Source of the DNA: Marinicauda salina
Lineage (GTDB): Bacteria; Pseudomonadota; Alphaproteobacteria; Caulobacterales; Maricaulaceae
Assembly (NCBI RefSeq): GCF_003122085.1
Contig: NZ_QEXV01000003.1
Location: 561,001-625,000 of the forward strand
Direction: 5' to 3'
Length of the DNA: 64,000 nucleotides
This document shows positions 26,330 through 35,326 of the stretch, piece by piece; position 1 is the stretch's first letter, and the number at the start of each line of letters is the position of its first letter. A program made the translations under genes and the position numbers. The notes beneath the pieces are model-generated. The model did not search any database. It saw only the letters and a program-made list of their open reading frames with translations, and was not told the DNA's origin.

Positions 26330-27364
26330 ATGCGCGAATTCTTCGTCGTGCTCGTGGTGATCATCCTCATCGGACTGGGACGCATGGCCGCCGTCGTGCT
26401 GCCGGCGTCCGGCGAATTCGTCGAGCTCGAGCCCACCGGCCTCGAGGGCTGCGAACCGTTCGAGATCGCGCCGGGAACCGAGGACGTCACGATCGATCCC
26501 GAGACCGGGCTGGCCTATGTGTCCGCAGCCGAGCGCCGCGGCGGCTCGCCCGAGGCCAACGGCGTCTACGCCTTCGATCCCGACGATCCCGCCGGCACGC
26601 TGCGCCGCGTCTCGACCGACGCGCCGTCGGACTTTCAGCCCCACGGAATCAGCCTGTGGCGCGGCCCGGAAGGCGAGGCGCGCCTGTTCGTCGTCAATCA
26701 TCCCGACGCCGGCCATACCGTCGAGATCTTCGAGGTCGGGTCCGACGGCTCCCTCTCCCATCTCGAAACCATCGCCTACCCCGCGCTGGAATCGCCTAAC
26801 GACGTGCTCGCCGTCGGTCCGCGCGCCTTCTACGCCACCAATGATCGCGGCTTCACCGAGGGCGTGATGAGCATGGCCGAGGCCTATCTCGGCCTGCCGC
26901 TGGCCAGCGTGACCTATTTCAACGGCGCCCAGGGCCGCCTGCTCGCAAACGGTCTGGTCTACGCCAACGGCGTGGCGCTGGGCTCGAACGGCGAGCGCCT
27001 CTACGTGGCCGAGTTCCTCGGCCGGCGGATCACCGTCTATCAGCGCGATCCCGACAGCGGCGCGATCACGCGCATCGACCGGATCTCGGTGGAGACCGGG
27101 CCGGACAATATCGAAACCGGTCCCGAGGGCGATCTCTGGATCGGCGGCCATCCGCGCGTGTTCGACTTCCTCGATCACGCCGACGACGCCGCCTCCATCG
27201 CGCCGTCCCAGGTGATCCGGCTCAACCCCGACACCGGCGAGACCGAAACCGTGTTGGCCGCGCTCGACGGCGAGATCAACGCCTCCAGCGTCGGCGCGGT
27301 CGACGCCGATACGCTCATCGTCGGCGCCGTGTTCGACAGCCACGTGCTGGTCTGTCCGCGCTGA
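26330..27364 (+). CDS. Paraoxonase/arylesterase-like beta-propeller protein, membrane anchored
   Basis: A 344-residue protein with an N-terminal hydrophobic anchor or uncleaved signal (residues 4-25) and a six-bladed propeller of the paraoxonase/SMP-30 superfamily. Calcium- and catalysis-linked segments are recognisable: GTEDVTID near residue 50, QPHGISLW, VNHPDAGHTVEIFE (the PON-type HxxxxTVE block), ESPNDVLAVG, YANGVALGS and PDNIETGPEGDLWIGGHP. Lactonase or arylesterase activity is likely; the natural substrate is unknown. Confidence 0.85.
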   Translation: MREFFVVLVVIILIGLGRMAAVVLPASGEFVELEPTGLEGCEPFEIAPGTEDVTIDPETGLAYVSAAERRGGSPEANGVYAFDPDDPAGTLRRVSTDAPSDFQPHGISLWRGPEGEARLFVVNHPDAGHTVEIFEVGSDGSLSHLETIAYPALESPNDVLAVGPRAFYATNDRGFTEGVMSMAEAYLGLPLASVTYFNGAQGRLLANGLVYANGVALGSNGERLYVAEFLGRRITVYQRDPDSGAITRIDRISVETGPDNIETGPEGDLWIGGHPRVFDFLDHADDAASIAPSQVIRLNPDTGETETVLAALDGEINASSVGAVDADTLIVGAVFDSHVLVCPR

Positions 27365-27441
27365 TCTCGCCCGGAGCGTCTGGACAATCCGGCCGCGGTG
27401 CGCATCGTGTCGGCGGAACGCCATCTGGAGCCGCCTCGCCC

Positions 27442-28215
27442 ATGACCGAGCATGTCGCCGTCGCCGACGCCGATCGCGTCCGCACGATCCGTTTCAACCG
27501 GCCGGAAAAGAAGAACGCGCTCACCCGCGCGATGTACGACGCCGCCGCCGAAGCGCTCGAGACGGCGCGCGGCGCCGGCGTGCGCGTGTGCGTCTTCGCG
27601 GGCGGCGAGGGCGTGTTCACCGCCGGCAACGATCTCGGCGACTTCATGGAGGCGCCGCCGCATATCGGCGGCGACGAGACTCCGCCCGTCGAGCGTTTCA
27701 TGCGCGCCCTGCTCGAAACGCCGATGCCGGTGATCGCCGCCGTCGACGGGCTGGCGATCGGCATCGGCACGACGATGCTGCTGCATTGCGATCTCGCCTA
27801 CGCGTCCGACCGGGCGATCTTCCGCACGCCCTTCGTCGATCTCGGCCTCGCCCCCGAGTTCGGCGCGAGCATGGTGATGCCCTCCGTGCTCGGTCGGGTC
27901 GTGGCCGGCGATCTCCTGATCAACAGCGCGATGTGGGACGCCGAGAAGGCCCTGGCGCGCGGCCTCGTCACCGACGTCTTCCCCGCCGACTCGCTCGAAA
28001 AGGAAGTGATGGCGCGGGCGGGTTCGATCGCGGCCAAGGCGCCGTCGGCCGTCCGCGCCGCCAAGCAGCTCATGACGCGCCCCGAGGAGCCGCTGATCGA
28101 GCGCATCATCGCCGAGGGATCGGTGTTCGCGGAGCTTCTGGCCTCCGACGAGTTCAAGGAGGCCGCCGCCGCCTTCATGGAGAAGCGCAAGCCCGACTTC
28201 TCGCGGTTCGACTGA
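27442..28215 (+). CDS. Enoyl-CoA hydratase/isomerase family protein
   Basis: A 257-residue crotonase-fold enzyme. RFNRPEKKNALTRAMYD near the N-terminus, the oxyanion-hole segment AGGEGVFTAGNDLGDF and the second one VDGLAIGIGTTMLLHCD are clear. The expected catalytic Glu of a hydratase is not certain from sequence alone, and Asp in GNDLGDF could indicate a Delta3-Delta2-enoyl-CoA isomerase-like enzyme. It is followed two bases later by the aminotransferase gene, so an operon is likely. Confidence 0.9.
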   Translation: MTEHVAVADADRVRTIRFNRPEKKNALTRAMYDAAAEALETARGAGVRVCVFAGGEGVFTAGNDLGDFMEAPPHIGGDETPPVERFMRALLETPMPVIAAVDGLAIGIGTTMLLHCDLAYASDRAIFRTPFVDLGLAPEFGASMVMPSVLGRVVAGDLLINSAMWDAEKALARGLVTDVFPADSLEKEVMARAGSIAAKAPSAVRAAKQLMTRPEEPLIERIIAEGSVFAELLASDEFKEAAAAFMEKRKPDFSRFD

Positions 28216-28217
28216 GC

Positions 28218-29126
28218 ATGGCCAAGGGCAGCCACGAATATCTCGACGATCCGCGCAACGCGGACGTGAAGATCTGGATCAACGGCGAACTGTTCGCCCG
28301 CGACGAGGCGAAGGTCTCCGTCTTCGATTCCGGCTTCATCCTCGGCGACGGCGTGTGGGAGGGGCTGCGCGTCCACAAGGGCCGCATCGCCTTCCTCGAC
28401 CGTCATCTCGACCGTCTCTACGAGGGCGCCAAGGCGATCGATCTCGATATCGGCATGACGCGCGAGGCGCTGACCGACGCGCTGCACGCCACGCTCGACG
28501 CCAACGGCATGGAGGACGGCGTCCATATCCGCCTGATGGTCACCCGCGGGATCAAGGCGACGCCCTACCAGGGTCCGCGCGTGACGATCAGCCCGGCCAC
28601 GATCGTGATCACGCCCGAGTGGAAGACGCCGAAGCCGGAGACCGCGACGCGGGGGCTCAACCTGTTCACCGTCCATGTCCGGCGCGGCTATCCCGACGTC
28701 CAGGACCCGAAGCTCAACTCGCACTCCAAGCTCAATTGCATCACCGCCTGCATCCAGGCGACCAAGGCCGGCGCCGACGAGGCGCTGATGCTCGACCCGC
28801 ACGGCTTCGTGGCGACCTGCAACTCGACCCATTTCTTCATCGTCCGGAAGGGCGAGGTGTGGACCTCGACGGGCGATTACTGCCTCGGCGGAATCACGCG
28901 CGGCGCCGTGATCGAGCTGTGCCGCGAGGCGGGCATTCCCGTGTTCGAGAAGAATTTCTCGCTGACCGAAGCCTATAGCGCCGAGGAGGCCTTCGTGACG
29001 GGCACGTTCGCCGGCCTCGCCCCGGTCGCCAGCATCGACGGGCGCATGATCTCCGAGGGCCGCGGCCCGATGGTCGAGCGCCTGCAGCGGCTCTATCTCG
29101 AGCGCATCGAGCGCGAGTGCGGATGA
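28218..29126 (+). CDS. Class IV PLP aminotransferase (BCAT/D-amino acid aminotransferase-like)
   Basis: A 302-residue fold-type IV aminotransferase. Seen are KVSVFDSGFILGDGVWEGLR at the N-terminus, the PLP lysine in NSHSKLNCI near residue 172, and the phosphate-binding ATCNSTHFFIV and GGITRGAVIEL blocks. Whether it uses branched-chain or D-amino acids, or acts as an aminodeoxychorismate lyase relative, cannot be settled here. It starts two bases after the hydratase stop and its TGA overlaps the next ATG (ATGA). Confidence 0.9.
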   Translation: MAKGSHEYLDDPRNADVKIWINGELFARDEAKVSVFDSGFILGDGVWEGLRVHKGRIAFLDRHLDRLYEGAKAIDLDIGMTREALTDALHATLDANGMEDGVHIRLMVTRGIKATPYQGPRVTISPATIVITPEWKTPKPETATRGLNLFTVHVRRGYPDVQDPKLNSHSKLNCITACIQATKAGADEALMLDPHGFVATCNSTHFFIVRKGEVWTSTGDYCLGGITRGAVIELCREAGIPVFEKNFSLTEAYSAEEAFVTGTFAGLAPVASIDGRMISEGRGPMVERLQRLYLERIERECG

Positions 29127-29875
29127 TGGCCGACGCGACGGTGCGCCTCTGCCTGTGGTCCGGGCCGCGCAACATCTCGACGGCGACGATGCGGTCCTTC
29201 GAGGCGCGCGGCGGCTGCGCGGTCTGGGACGAGCCCTATTACGGCTGGTTTCTCGCGCGCACCGGCGCCGACCATCCCGGCCGCGCCGAGACGCTGGCGG
29301 CCTGGCCGACCGACGCCGATGCGATCGCCGCGGCCTGCGCCGGACCGGCGCCGGGCGGAGAGCCCGAGTTCTTCCAGAAGCATATGTGCCAGCACATGCT
29401 GCCGGAACTCGATCTGTCGTGGACGGCGGCCTGCCGGCATCTCTTCCTGATCCGCGATCCCGCCGAGGTGGCCGCGAGCTATTACGCCACCCGCGAGACC
29501 GCGAGCCCCGACGATCTCGGCGCGGAGCGCCAACTCACGCTTTATGACGAGATCGCCGCGATCACCGGGCGCGACTGGCCCGTCGTCGAGGGCCGCGACG
29601 TGCTCGCCGACCCCGCGGCCATGCTCGAACGGGTCTGCGGCGCGCTCGACATCCCGTGGCGCGAGTCGATGCTGTCCTGGCCGGCGGGCCGGCGCGCGAC
29701 CGACGGCCCCTGGGCGCCATACTGGTACAGGCGCGTGGAGGCGTCGACCGGGTTCGCCGCGCCGCAGCCGAGCCCGCACGCCCTGCCCGCCGAGCTGGAG
29801 CCGGTGGTCGCAGCTTGCCGCCCCGCCTATCTGGAGATGCGGGAACGCAAGCTGACCCCGGCGGAGGCGGACTAG
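29123..29875 (+). CDS. Sulfotransferase family protein
   Basis: A 250-residue protein with a P-loop-like PAPS-binding segment LWSGPRNISTATMRSFEAR near the N-terminus, and HLFLIRDPAEVAASYY matching the 3'-phosphate-binding motif of sulfotransferases. Acceptor unknown. The start at 29123 overlaps the aminotransferase stop by ATGA. Pairing of a class IV aminotransferase with this family appears conserved in alphaproteobacteria, which hints at a shared pathway, but none is established by the sequence. Confidence 0.82.
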   Translation: MMADATVRLCLWSGPRNISTATMRSFEARGGCAVWDEPYYGWFLARTGADHPGRAETLAAWPTDADAIAAACAGPAPGGEPEFFQKHMCQHMLPELDLSWTAACRHLFLIRDPAEVAASYYATRETASPDDLGAERQLTLYDEIAAITGRDWPVVEGRDVLADPAAMLERVCGALDIPWRESMLSWPAGRRATDGPWAPYWYRRVEASTGFAAPQPSPHALPAELEPVVAACRPAYLEMRERKLTPAEAD

Positions 29876-29877
29876 CC

Positions 29878-30276
29878 ATGCCTTTCGACCAGACCGGATC
29901 GGGCGGCGGCGGCGACCGCAACGTGCTCGACGGACCGCTCGCCGAATGCGGATCCGAGCCGAGGGCGGGTTTTTATCGCGACGGGTGCTGTCGCAGCGGG
30001 CCGGAGGATCGCGGCGTCCACACCGTCTGCGCGGTGATGACCGCCGACTTCCTCGAATTCACCGCCAGCCGCGGCAACGACCTCGCCACGCCGCAGCCGG
30101 CCTTCGGGTTTCCCGGGCTCACGCCGGGCGACGCCTGGTGCCTGTGCGCGGCGCGCTGGCTGGAAGCGTTCGAGGCGGGCGTCGCCCCGCCGGTGAAGCT
30201 GGCCGCGACACATGCGCGAACCCTCGATATCGTAAAGCTCGAGGCCCTGACCGCCCACGCCATCGACGCCAATTGA
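29878..30276 (+). CDS. DUF2237 family protein
   Basis: A 132-residue protein with the highly conserved DUF2237 cysteine-rich core: NVLDGPLAECG, GFYRDGCCRSGPEDRG, HTVCAVMTADFLEF, RGNDLATPQP, FGFPGLTPGDAWCLCAARW and the closing ATHARTLDIV. Six or more conserved Cys suggest metal binding or disulfides. The function is unknown. It starts two bases after the sulfotransferase stop in the same operon. Confidence 0.92.
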   Translation: MPFDQTGSGGGGDRNVLDGPLAECGSEPRAGFYRDGCCRSGPEDRGVHTVCAVMTADFLEFTASRGNDLATPQPAFGFPGLTPGDAWCLCAARWLEAFEAGVAPPVKLAATHARTLDIVKLEALTAHAIDAN

Positions 30277-30288
30277 AGGAGCGCCCCG

Positions 30289-30606
30289 ATGAAGCCCCTG
30301 GAACTCGAGGTGAAGGAAATCCGCGAAGACGACGGGGGCCGCTACGTGGCCGCCTATCCCGACGAGCCGGAATCCGAACTCACCTATCGGCTGAACGGCG
30401 ACCGCATGGTGATCGAGCGCACCTACACGCCCGAGGAGCTGCGCGGCCAGGGCATCGCCCGCCGCCTCGTCGAGCAGGCCGTCGAGGACGCCCGCGAGCG
30501 CGGCTGGAAGATCATCCCGGTCTGCTCCTACGCCAAGATCGCCATCGAGCGTTCGCCCGATCTGCGCGACGTGCTCGACCCGGAGGCCGCCCGGCGCATG
30601 GAGTGA
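30289..30606 (+). CDS. Small GNAT-like N-acetyltransferase (YidJ/Gtn-type)
   Basis: A 105-residue single-domain GNAT of the short class. LTYRLNGDRMVIERTYTPEE is followed by the acetyl-CoA loop LRGQGIARRLVEQAVEDA and the conserved WKIIPVCSYAK segment with Cys. Human GTN-type and bacterial YidJ proteins share this form; substrates are mostly unknown. It follows DUF2237 by 12 bp with GGAGCG upstream of the ATG, and is convergent with the hypothetical gene at 30613. Confidence 0.85.
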   Translation: MKPLELEVKEIREDDGGRYVAAYPDEPESELTYRLNGDRMVIERTYTPEELRGQGIARRLVEQAVEDARERGWKIIPVCSYAKIAIERSPDLRDVLDPEAARRME

Positions 30607-30612
30607 CGCGCC

Positions 30613-30978
30613 TCAGCGCCGCGCCCGCGGCGGATCGAGGCTCTCGATGGCGTCCCTGAGGCGGTTGATCTGCCGCATGAACTGGTCGCAGTCGAACGCG
30701 CCCCTGAGCTGGTGGGCGAAGATCGGCATGAGCTCGGCGAGCGTCCGATGAACGCCGAGCCAGTCGTCCTCCTCGATCAGGCGCCGGCGCTCCACCCGGT
30801 CGGCGAGATCCTCGAGAAACGCGGCCAGCGTGCGGCACGCCGCGGCGGTCTCCGGCGCCAGGCCGGAATTGCGGGCGGCGTCGAAACCCGCATCGGCGAC
30901 TTCCCGGACCCTCGACGCGGTCGGCGACCTGGACCAGGCCTCCGCTTCGTCGAGCGTCTCCAGGAAATCCGCGATCAT
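30613..30978 (-). CDS. Hypothetical helical protein cotranscribed with pyrE
   Basis: A 121-residue, acidic, probably all-helical soluble protein with no signal, Cys cluster or motif I recognise. Its ATG overlaps the pyrE TGA (ATGA), which indicates translational coupling to pyrE. No function is assigned. Confidence 0.65.
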   Translation of the reverse strand: MIADFLETLDEAEAWSRSPTASRVREVADAGFDAARNSGLAPETAAACRTLAAFLEDLADRVERRRLIEEDDWLGVHRTLAELMPIFAHQLRGAFDCDQFMRQINRLRDAIESLDPPRARR

Positions 30979-31577
30979 CCGTCCGTCTTGAACTCGCTGG
31001 CCCGGAACACGGCGTGCAGCGTGACGCCGGCCTTCTCAAGATTGTCCGCCGCGCCCTCCTCGCGATCAACGACGGTGACCACGTGATCGACGGTCACGCC
31101 GTTGCCGCGGGCCTCCTCGATCGCCTGCAGAACCGAGCCGCCGGTCGTGGTGACGTCCTCGACCATCACAGCGGTCTTGCCCTCGAGATCGGCGAGGTCG
31201 AGGCCCTCGAGGCGCGACTGCGAACCGTGCGCCTTGGCCTTCTTGCGGATCCAGAAGGTGGGGATGTCGCAACCGCGCCGATGGCTCTCCAGCGCGACGC
31301 CGTTGAGAATCGGGATCGCGCCCATCTCGAGCCCGCCGATATAGTCGGGCGACAGCGGCCGGATCTCGTCGAGCATCAGGTCGGCGATGAGCGCCAGCCC
31401 CTGCGGCTGCGACATGGTCCGCTTCATGTCGAAGTAGAAACTGCTCGTCTTGCCGGAGGCGAGCGTCTTGGCTTCGCCCTCGGAAAAGGACAGCCGCCGG
31501 ATCAGCGCCTTCAGCGCAGCGCGCGCCTCGGCGGGGTTCGGCGTCGAGGGCGAAGCGTCGGCGGGCTGGGCGGACAT
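30975..31577 (-). CDS. pyrE: Orotate phosphoribosyltransferase
   Basis: Joins orotate and PRPP to make OMP in pyrimidine synthesis. The 200-residue protein shows the PRPP loop TAVMVEDVTTTGGSVLQAI, FYFDMKRTMSQP and PDYIGGLEMGAIPI. This is the long bacterial form with an acidic N-terminal extension. The start at 31577 has GAGAGG six bases upstream. It is followed in frame overlap by a hypothetical gene and is divergent from the serine hydrolase. Confidence 0.96.
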   Translation of the reverse strand: MSAQPADASPSTPNPAEARAALKALIRRLSFSEGEAKTLASGKTSSFYFDMKRTMSQPQGLALIADLMLDEIRPLSPDYIGGLEMGAIPILNGVALESHRRGCDIPTFWIRKKAKAHGSQSRLEGLDLADLEGKTAVMVEDVTTTGGSVLQAIEEARGNGVTVDHVVTVVDREEGAADNLEKAGVTLHAVFRASEFKTDG

Positions 31578-31740
31578 GGGAAACCTCTCGAAGTTTCGCC
31601 GGCGAGGATCGATGACCGGCGCTCGCGGCGGAGGTGATTATCACACCGCGGCGATTCTGCGCACCCGGTCAAAGCCGCCGGCTGCGCGCTTGCCCTCTCC
31701 CCACGCGCGAGCGAAAGTCGATCCGACAGGGAGGGGCCTC

Positions 31741-33165
31741 ATGAAACGCTTCATTCTCATCGTCGTGCTCGCCGCGCTCGTGGCCGGCGCCTGGACGTTC
31801 TCCCGGACGGGTCTCCATCGCATCTACCTGCCCACGGCGACGGGGATCACCGCCAAGCAGGTCTGCTCGCTTCACTTCGTCTCCGGCCTCGCGCCGGAGC
31901 GCGCCCGCGCGCTCTACATCGATCCCCTGCTCGGCGACGCCGGCCGGTTCGTGTCGATGAGCGTCGGCGACGGCGAGGTGCGTTCGAGCATCTTCGGGCT
32001 CTACGGCCAGCGCGCCGCGTTCCGCGAGGGGCTCGGCTGCACGCTGGTCCACGACGCCGACGCCTTCGATCCCGACCTCGCCCTGCCGCGCGAAAGCGAA
32101 TTCGCCCCCATGCCGCTGGACGCGGCCCATCGCGACGCGGCGTTCGACGTCGCCGCGCTCGACGCCGCCATAGACGCGGCCTTCGCCGAGCCCGAGGGCG
32201 GCGGGCGCAACACGCTCGCCGTCGTCGTGCTGCATGACGGCCGCCTGGTCGCCGAGCGCTACGCCGACGGGATCACGTCCGCGACGCCGCTGCACGGCTG
32301 GTCGATGACCAAGTCGCTCGCCGCCACGCTCGCCGGCGCGATGGTCCAGCGCGGGGAAATCGCGCTCGACGCGCCCGCCATCACCGACGAGGCCGCCCTG
32401 GAGGAAACCCCGGAGAAGGCCGACATCACGCTCGAGCACCTGCTGCGCATGACCGCAGGCCTCGACATCACCGAGGACAATGACGGCACGGATCCCAATT
32501 CCGACATGCTGTTCACGGAAGGCGACATGGCGACGTGGGCGGCGCGGCGCGAACGCCTGTTCGCGCCCGGCGAGCACTGGGAGTACATGAGCGGCCAGAC
32601 AGTGCTCGCCACAGCGCGCATGCAGGAGGAGATCGAGGGCGGGCTCATCGACGATCTCGCCGGCGTGCGCGACCGCGTCTTCGAGCCGCTCGACATGGGC
32701 TCGGCGATCTTCGAGACCGACCAGGCCGGCAACCTCCAGGGCAGCTCCTACATGTACGCCGCCGCGCAGGACTGGGCGCGCATGGGCCAGCTCTATCTCG
32801 ACGACGGGCTCGCGCCCGACGGGACGCGCATCCTGCCGGCGGACTGGGACGAGATCGTCGCGACGCCGACGGACGGGTCGAACGCCGCCTACGGGCTGGG
32901 CTTCTGGCTCGGCCATCCGCGCGACGAGGCGCTGGACACGGGCTATTACATGAGCGGGTTCCAGGGCCAGTTCGGCTATGTCCTGCCCGAGCAGAACCTC
33001 GTCGTCGTGCGCATGGGCGCGACCAACTTCACCTCCGACGGCGGCTACGATCTCGCTTCGGCCGTCGCCGCGGCGCTGCGCCCCGCCCCGGCGCCCGAGC
33101 CCGAGACCCCGCCCGTCGAGGAAGCTCCCGGCCCGGAGGTCCCGGAGGACGGATCGCCACAGTGA
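31741..33165 (+). CDS. Exported serine hydrolase, class C beta-lactamase family
   Basis: A 474-residue penicillin-binding-protein-like hydrolase. An N-terminal signal or anchor (residues 3-20) is followed by an uncharacterised region of about 130 residues and a beta-lactamase/transpeptidase fold. The nucleophile motif SMTK is at residues 188-191. The second motif is YMSG (in WEYMSGQT), a variant of YSN. The C-terminus is a Pro/Glu-rich tail. Such proteins include esterases and D-amino peptidases; antibiotic resistance is not implied. It starts at 31741 after GGGAGGGG. Confidence 0.88.
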   Translation: MKRFILIVVLAALVAGAWTFSRTGLHRIYLPTATGITAKQVCSLHFVSGLAPERARALYIDPLLGDAGRFVSMSVGDGEVRSSIFGLYGQRAAFREGLGCTLVHDADAFDPDLALPRESEFAPMPLDAAHRDAAFDVAALDAAIDAAFAEPEGGGRNTLAVVVLHDGRLVAERYADGITSATPLHGWSMTKSLAATLAGAMVQRGEIALDAPAITDEAALEETPEKADITLEHLLRMTAGLDITEDNDGTDPNSDMLFTEGDMATWAARRERLFAPGEHWEYMSGQTVLATARMQEEIEGGLIDDLAGVRDRVFEPLDMGSAIFETDQAGNLQGSSYMYAAAQDWARMGQLYLDDGLAPDGTRILPADWDEIVATPTDGSNAAYGLGFWLGHPRDEALDTGYYMSGFQGQFGYVLPEQNLVVVRMGATNFTSDGGYDLASAVAAALRPAPAPEPETPPVEEAPGPEVPEDGSPQ

Positions 33166-33226
33166 TGGGCGGCGCGTCGCGCGCGTGCTAAGTCCCGCCC
33201 CGACCGAATGAAGCGGGATCCTCCTC

Positions 33227-34729
33227 ATGGCCTACAAATCCCTGCGCGACTTCATCGAGCGCCTCGAGGCGGAGGGCGATCTGAAACGCGTCTCGCGGCC
33301 GGTCTCGACCCATCTCGAGATGACCGAAATCCAGACCCGGCTTCTGGCGAAGAAGGGTCCGGCGGTCATCTTCGAGAATCCGGTTCACGAGGACGGCCGC
33401 GAAAGCGAGATGCCCGCGCTGGTCAATCTATTCGGCACGGTCGAACGCGTCGCCCGGGCCGTCACGCTCGGCGGCGAGCCGCGCACCGACGCCGCCCAGC
33501 TCAGGGAGGTCGGCGAGCTGCTGGCCTTCCTGCGCCAGCCCGAGCCGCCGCGCGGGGTCCGCGACGCGCTCGACATGCTGCCGCTGGCCAAGACCGTGAT
33601 GAGCATGCGTCCCTCCACCGTGCGCCGCGCGCCCTGCCAGGAGGTCGTGCTCAAGGGCGACGACATCGATCTCGACCGCCTGCCGATCCAGGGCTGCTGG
33701 CCGGGCGAGCCCGCCCCGCTCATCACCTGGCCGCTCGTGGTCACCAAGGGCCCGTCGGAGGACAAGCAGGACGACTTCAATCTCGGCATCTATCGCATGC
33801 AGAAGCTGGGCAGGGACAAGACGCTGATGCGCTGGCTCAAGCATCGCGGCGGCGCCCAGCACTACGCGCGCTGGAAGAAGGAAAAGCCCGAGCCGCTGCC
33901 CGCCGCCGCGGTCATCGGCGCCGATCCGGGCACCATCCTCGCCGCGGTGACGCCGGTGCCCGACACGCTTTCGGAATACCAGTTCGCCGGCCTGCTGCGC
34001 GGCGCCAAGGCCGAGCTCGTCGACTGCAAGACGGTGCCCTTGAAGGTCCCCGCCCAGGCCGAGATCGTCATCGAGGGCCACGTCATGCTCGACGAGGACG
34101 GCGAGGAAGGCCCCTACGGCGACCACACCGGCTACTACAATTCCGTCGAGCGCTTCCCCGTGTTCAAGGTCTCCGCGATCACCATGCGCGAGGACCCGAT
34201 CTACCTCACCACCTTCACCGGCCGGCCGCCCGACGAGCCCTCGGTGCTGGGCGAGGCCCTCAACGAGGTCTTCATCCCGCTCCTGCGCCAGCAATTCCCC
34301 GAGATCGTGGATTTCTGGCTGCCGCCGGAAGGGTGCAGCTACCGCATCGCGGTGGTGTCGATGAAGAAGGCCTACGCCGGCCACGCCAAGCGCGTGATGA
34401 TGGGCGCGTGGAGCTATCTCCGCCAGTTCATGTACACCAAATGGGTCATCGTCGTGGACGACGACATCGACGCGCGCGACTGGAAAGACGTGATGTGGGC
34501 GATCTCCACCCGCATGGATCCCGCCCGCGACTGCACCGTCATCGACAACACCCCGATCGACTATCTCGACTTCGCCTCCCCGGTCTCCGGGCTGGGCTCC
34601 AAGATCGGCCTCGACGCGACCAACAAGTGGCCCGGCGAAACCGACCGGGAATGGGGCGACAAGCTCGAGATGGACGCCGAGACGAAGGCGCGGGTGGACG
34701 CGATGTGGGGCGAGCTGGGGCTGGATTGA
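33227..34729 (+). CDS. ubiD: 3-octaprenyl-4-hydroxybenzoate carboxy-lyase UbiD
   Basis: Prenylated-FMN-dependent decarboxylase of ubiquinone synthesis. The 500-residue protein has the full UbiD sequence pattern: [62 protein letters not shown] with the acidic active-site region, and [20 protein letters not shown]. The partner flavin prenyltransferase UbiX is not in the window. UbiA, which makes its substrate, is at 23352. Confidence 0.96.
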   Translation: MAYKSLRDFIERLEAEGDLKRVSRPVSTHLEMTEIQTRLLAKKGPAVIFENPVHEDGRESEMPALVNLFGTVERVARAVTLGGEPRTDAAQLREVGELLAFLRQPEPPRGVRDALDMLPLAKTVMSMRPSTVRRAPCQEVVLKGDDIDLDRLPIQGCWPGEPAPLITWPLVVTKGPSEDKQDDFNLGIYRMQKLGRDKTLMRWLKHRGGAQHYARWKKEKPEPLPAAAVIGADPGTILAAVTPVPDTLSEYQFAGLLRGAKAELVDCKTVPLKVPAQAEIVIEGHVMLDEDGEEGPYGDHTGYYNSVERFPVFKVSAITMREDPIYLTTFTGRPPDEPSVLGEALNEVFIPLLRQQFPEIVDFWLPPEGCSYRIAVVSMKKAYAGHAKRVMMGAWSYLRQFMYTKWVIVVDDDIDARDWKDVMWAISTRMDPARDCTVIDNTPIDYLDFASPVSGLGSKIGLDATNKWPGETDREWGDKLEMDAETKARVDAMWGELGLD

Positions 34730-34737
34730 GGTCCTCT

Positions 34738-34818
34738 GCCTGTCATCACCGGGCTTGTCCCGGTGATCCAGCAGCGCGGACATCATGGATCGCCGGAACA
34801 AGTCCGGCGATGACGACC
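34738..34818. repeat. Palindromic repeat pair, family D, after ubiD
   Basis: GTCATCACCGGGCTTGTCCC with GGTGATCC as one hairpin, then about 20 bp, then GGATCGCCGGAACAAGTCCG with GCGATGAC. The two hairpins are inverted relative to each other and share GTCATC/GATGAC outer ends, as in D elements near 18.4 kb. They lie nine bases beyond the ubiD stop and could act as a transcript end. Confidence 0.8.
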
Positions 34819-34929
34819 TGAGTGTGGGGCGCCTGGTTCCAGCAGAGCCAGCCCCCCTTAACCCCGCGTTCACCTCCGCGATCGGTTCCGCGTGCAATCG
34901 CGGACGCATATCCGCATTCTCAAGCTGTC

Positions 34930-35265
34930 ATGAACGCAGCCGTCGCATCCGGCCTGCAAGGCTACCAAGCCGCCGCCGCCCAGTTCGCAAAGGCGGCGGA
35001 CCGGATCGCGAATGCTCGGGCATCGACCATCCCCGACGCGTCGAAACCCGGCGCGGAAACACCTGGCGCGTCCGCCGGCGGCCCCATCGCCCCCCACCCA
35101 TCCTCCGGCGGACGCGTCTCTTCCTCCTCCCCGCGCGACGTCGCCATCGACGCCATCGAGGCGGCCGTCGTGATGATGCGCGCCAATCGCGCCGCCGCGG
35201 CCGCGGCGACCTCGATCCGCGCGGCCGACGATCTCGTCGGCCAGCTGCTGGACGCCAAGGCCTGA
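34930..35265 (+). CDS. Mini flagellar rod/hook-like protein
   Basis: A 111-residue protein. The first 29 residues (MNAAVASGLQGYQAAAAQFA, then KAADRIANA) resemble the N-terminal rod/hook helix that ends in the NNIAN motif of FlgB/FlgC/FlgG proteins. The last 38 residues (DVAIDAIEAAVVMMRANRAA, then ATSIRAADDLVGQLLDAKA) resemble their C-terminal helix. In between is only a 40-residue Pro/Ser-rich linker, so the D1/D2 domains of true rod proteins are missing. No flagellar genes are nearby. It may be a minimal axial-type protein or a relic; the assignment rests on helix similarity only. Confidence 0.62.
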   Translation: MNAAVASGLQGYQAAAAQFAKAADRIANARASTIPDASKPGAETPGASAGGPIAPHPSSGGRVSSSSPRDVAIDAIEAAVVMMRANRAAAAAATSIRAADDLVGQLLDAKA

Positions 35266-35326
35266 GGATCCACAAAGCCGCCGGTCTCGTTTAAACCCTC
35301 GCTCGACCCGCCCGAGCGAGGACCCG

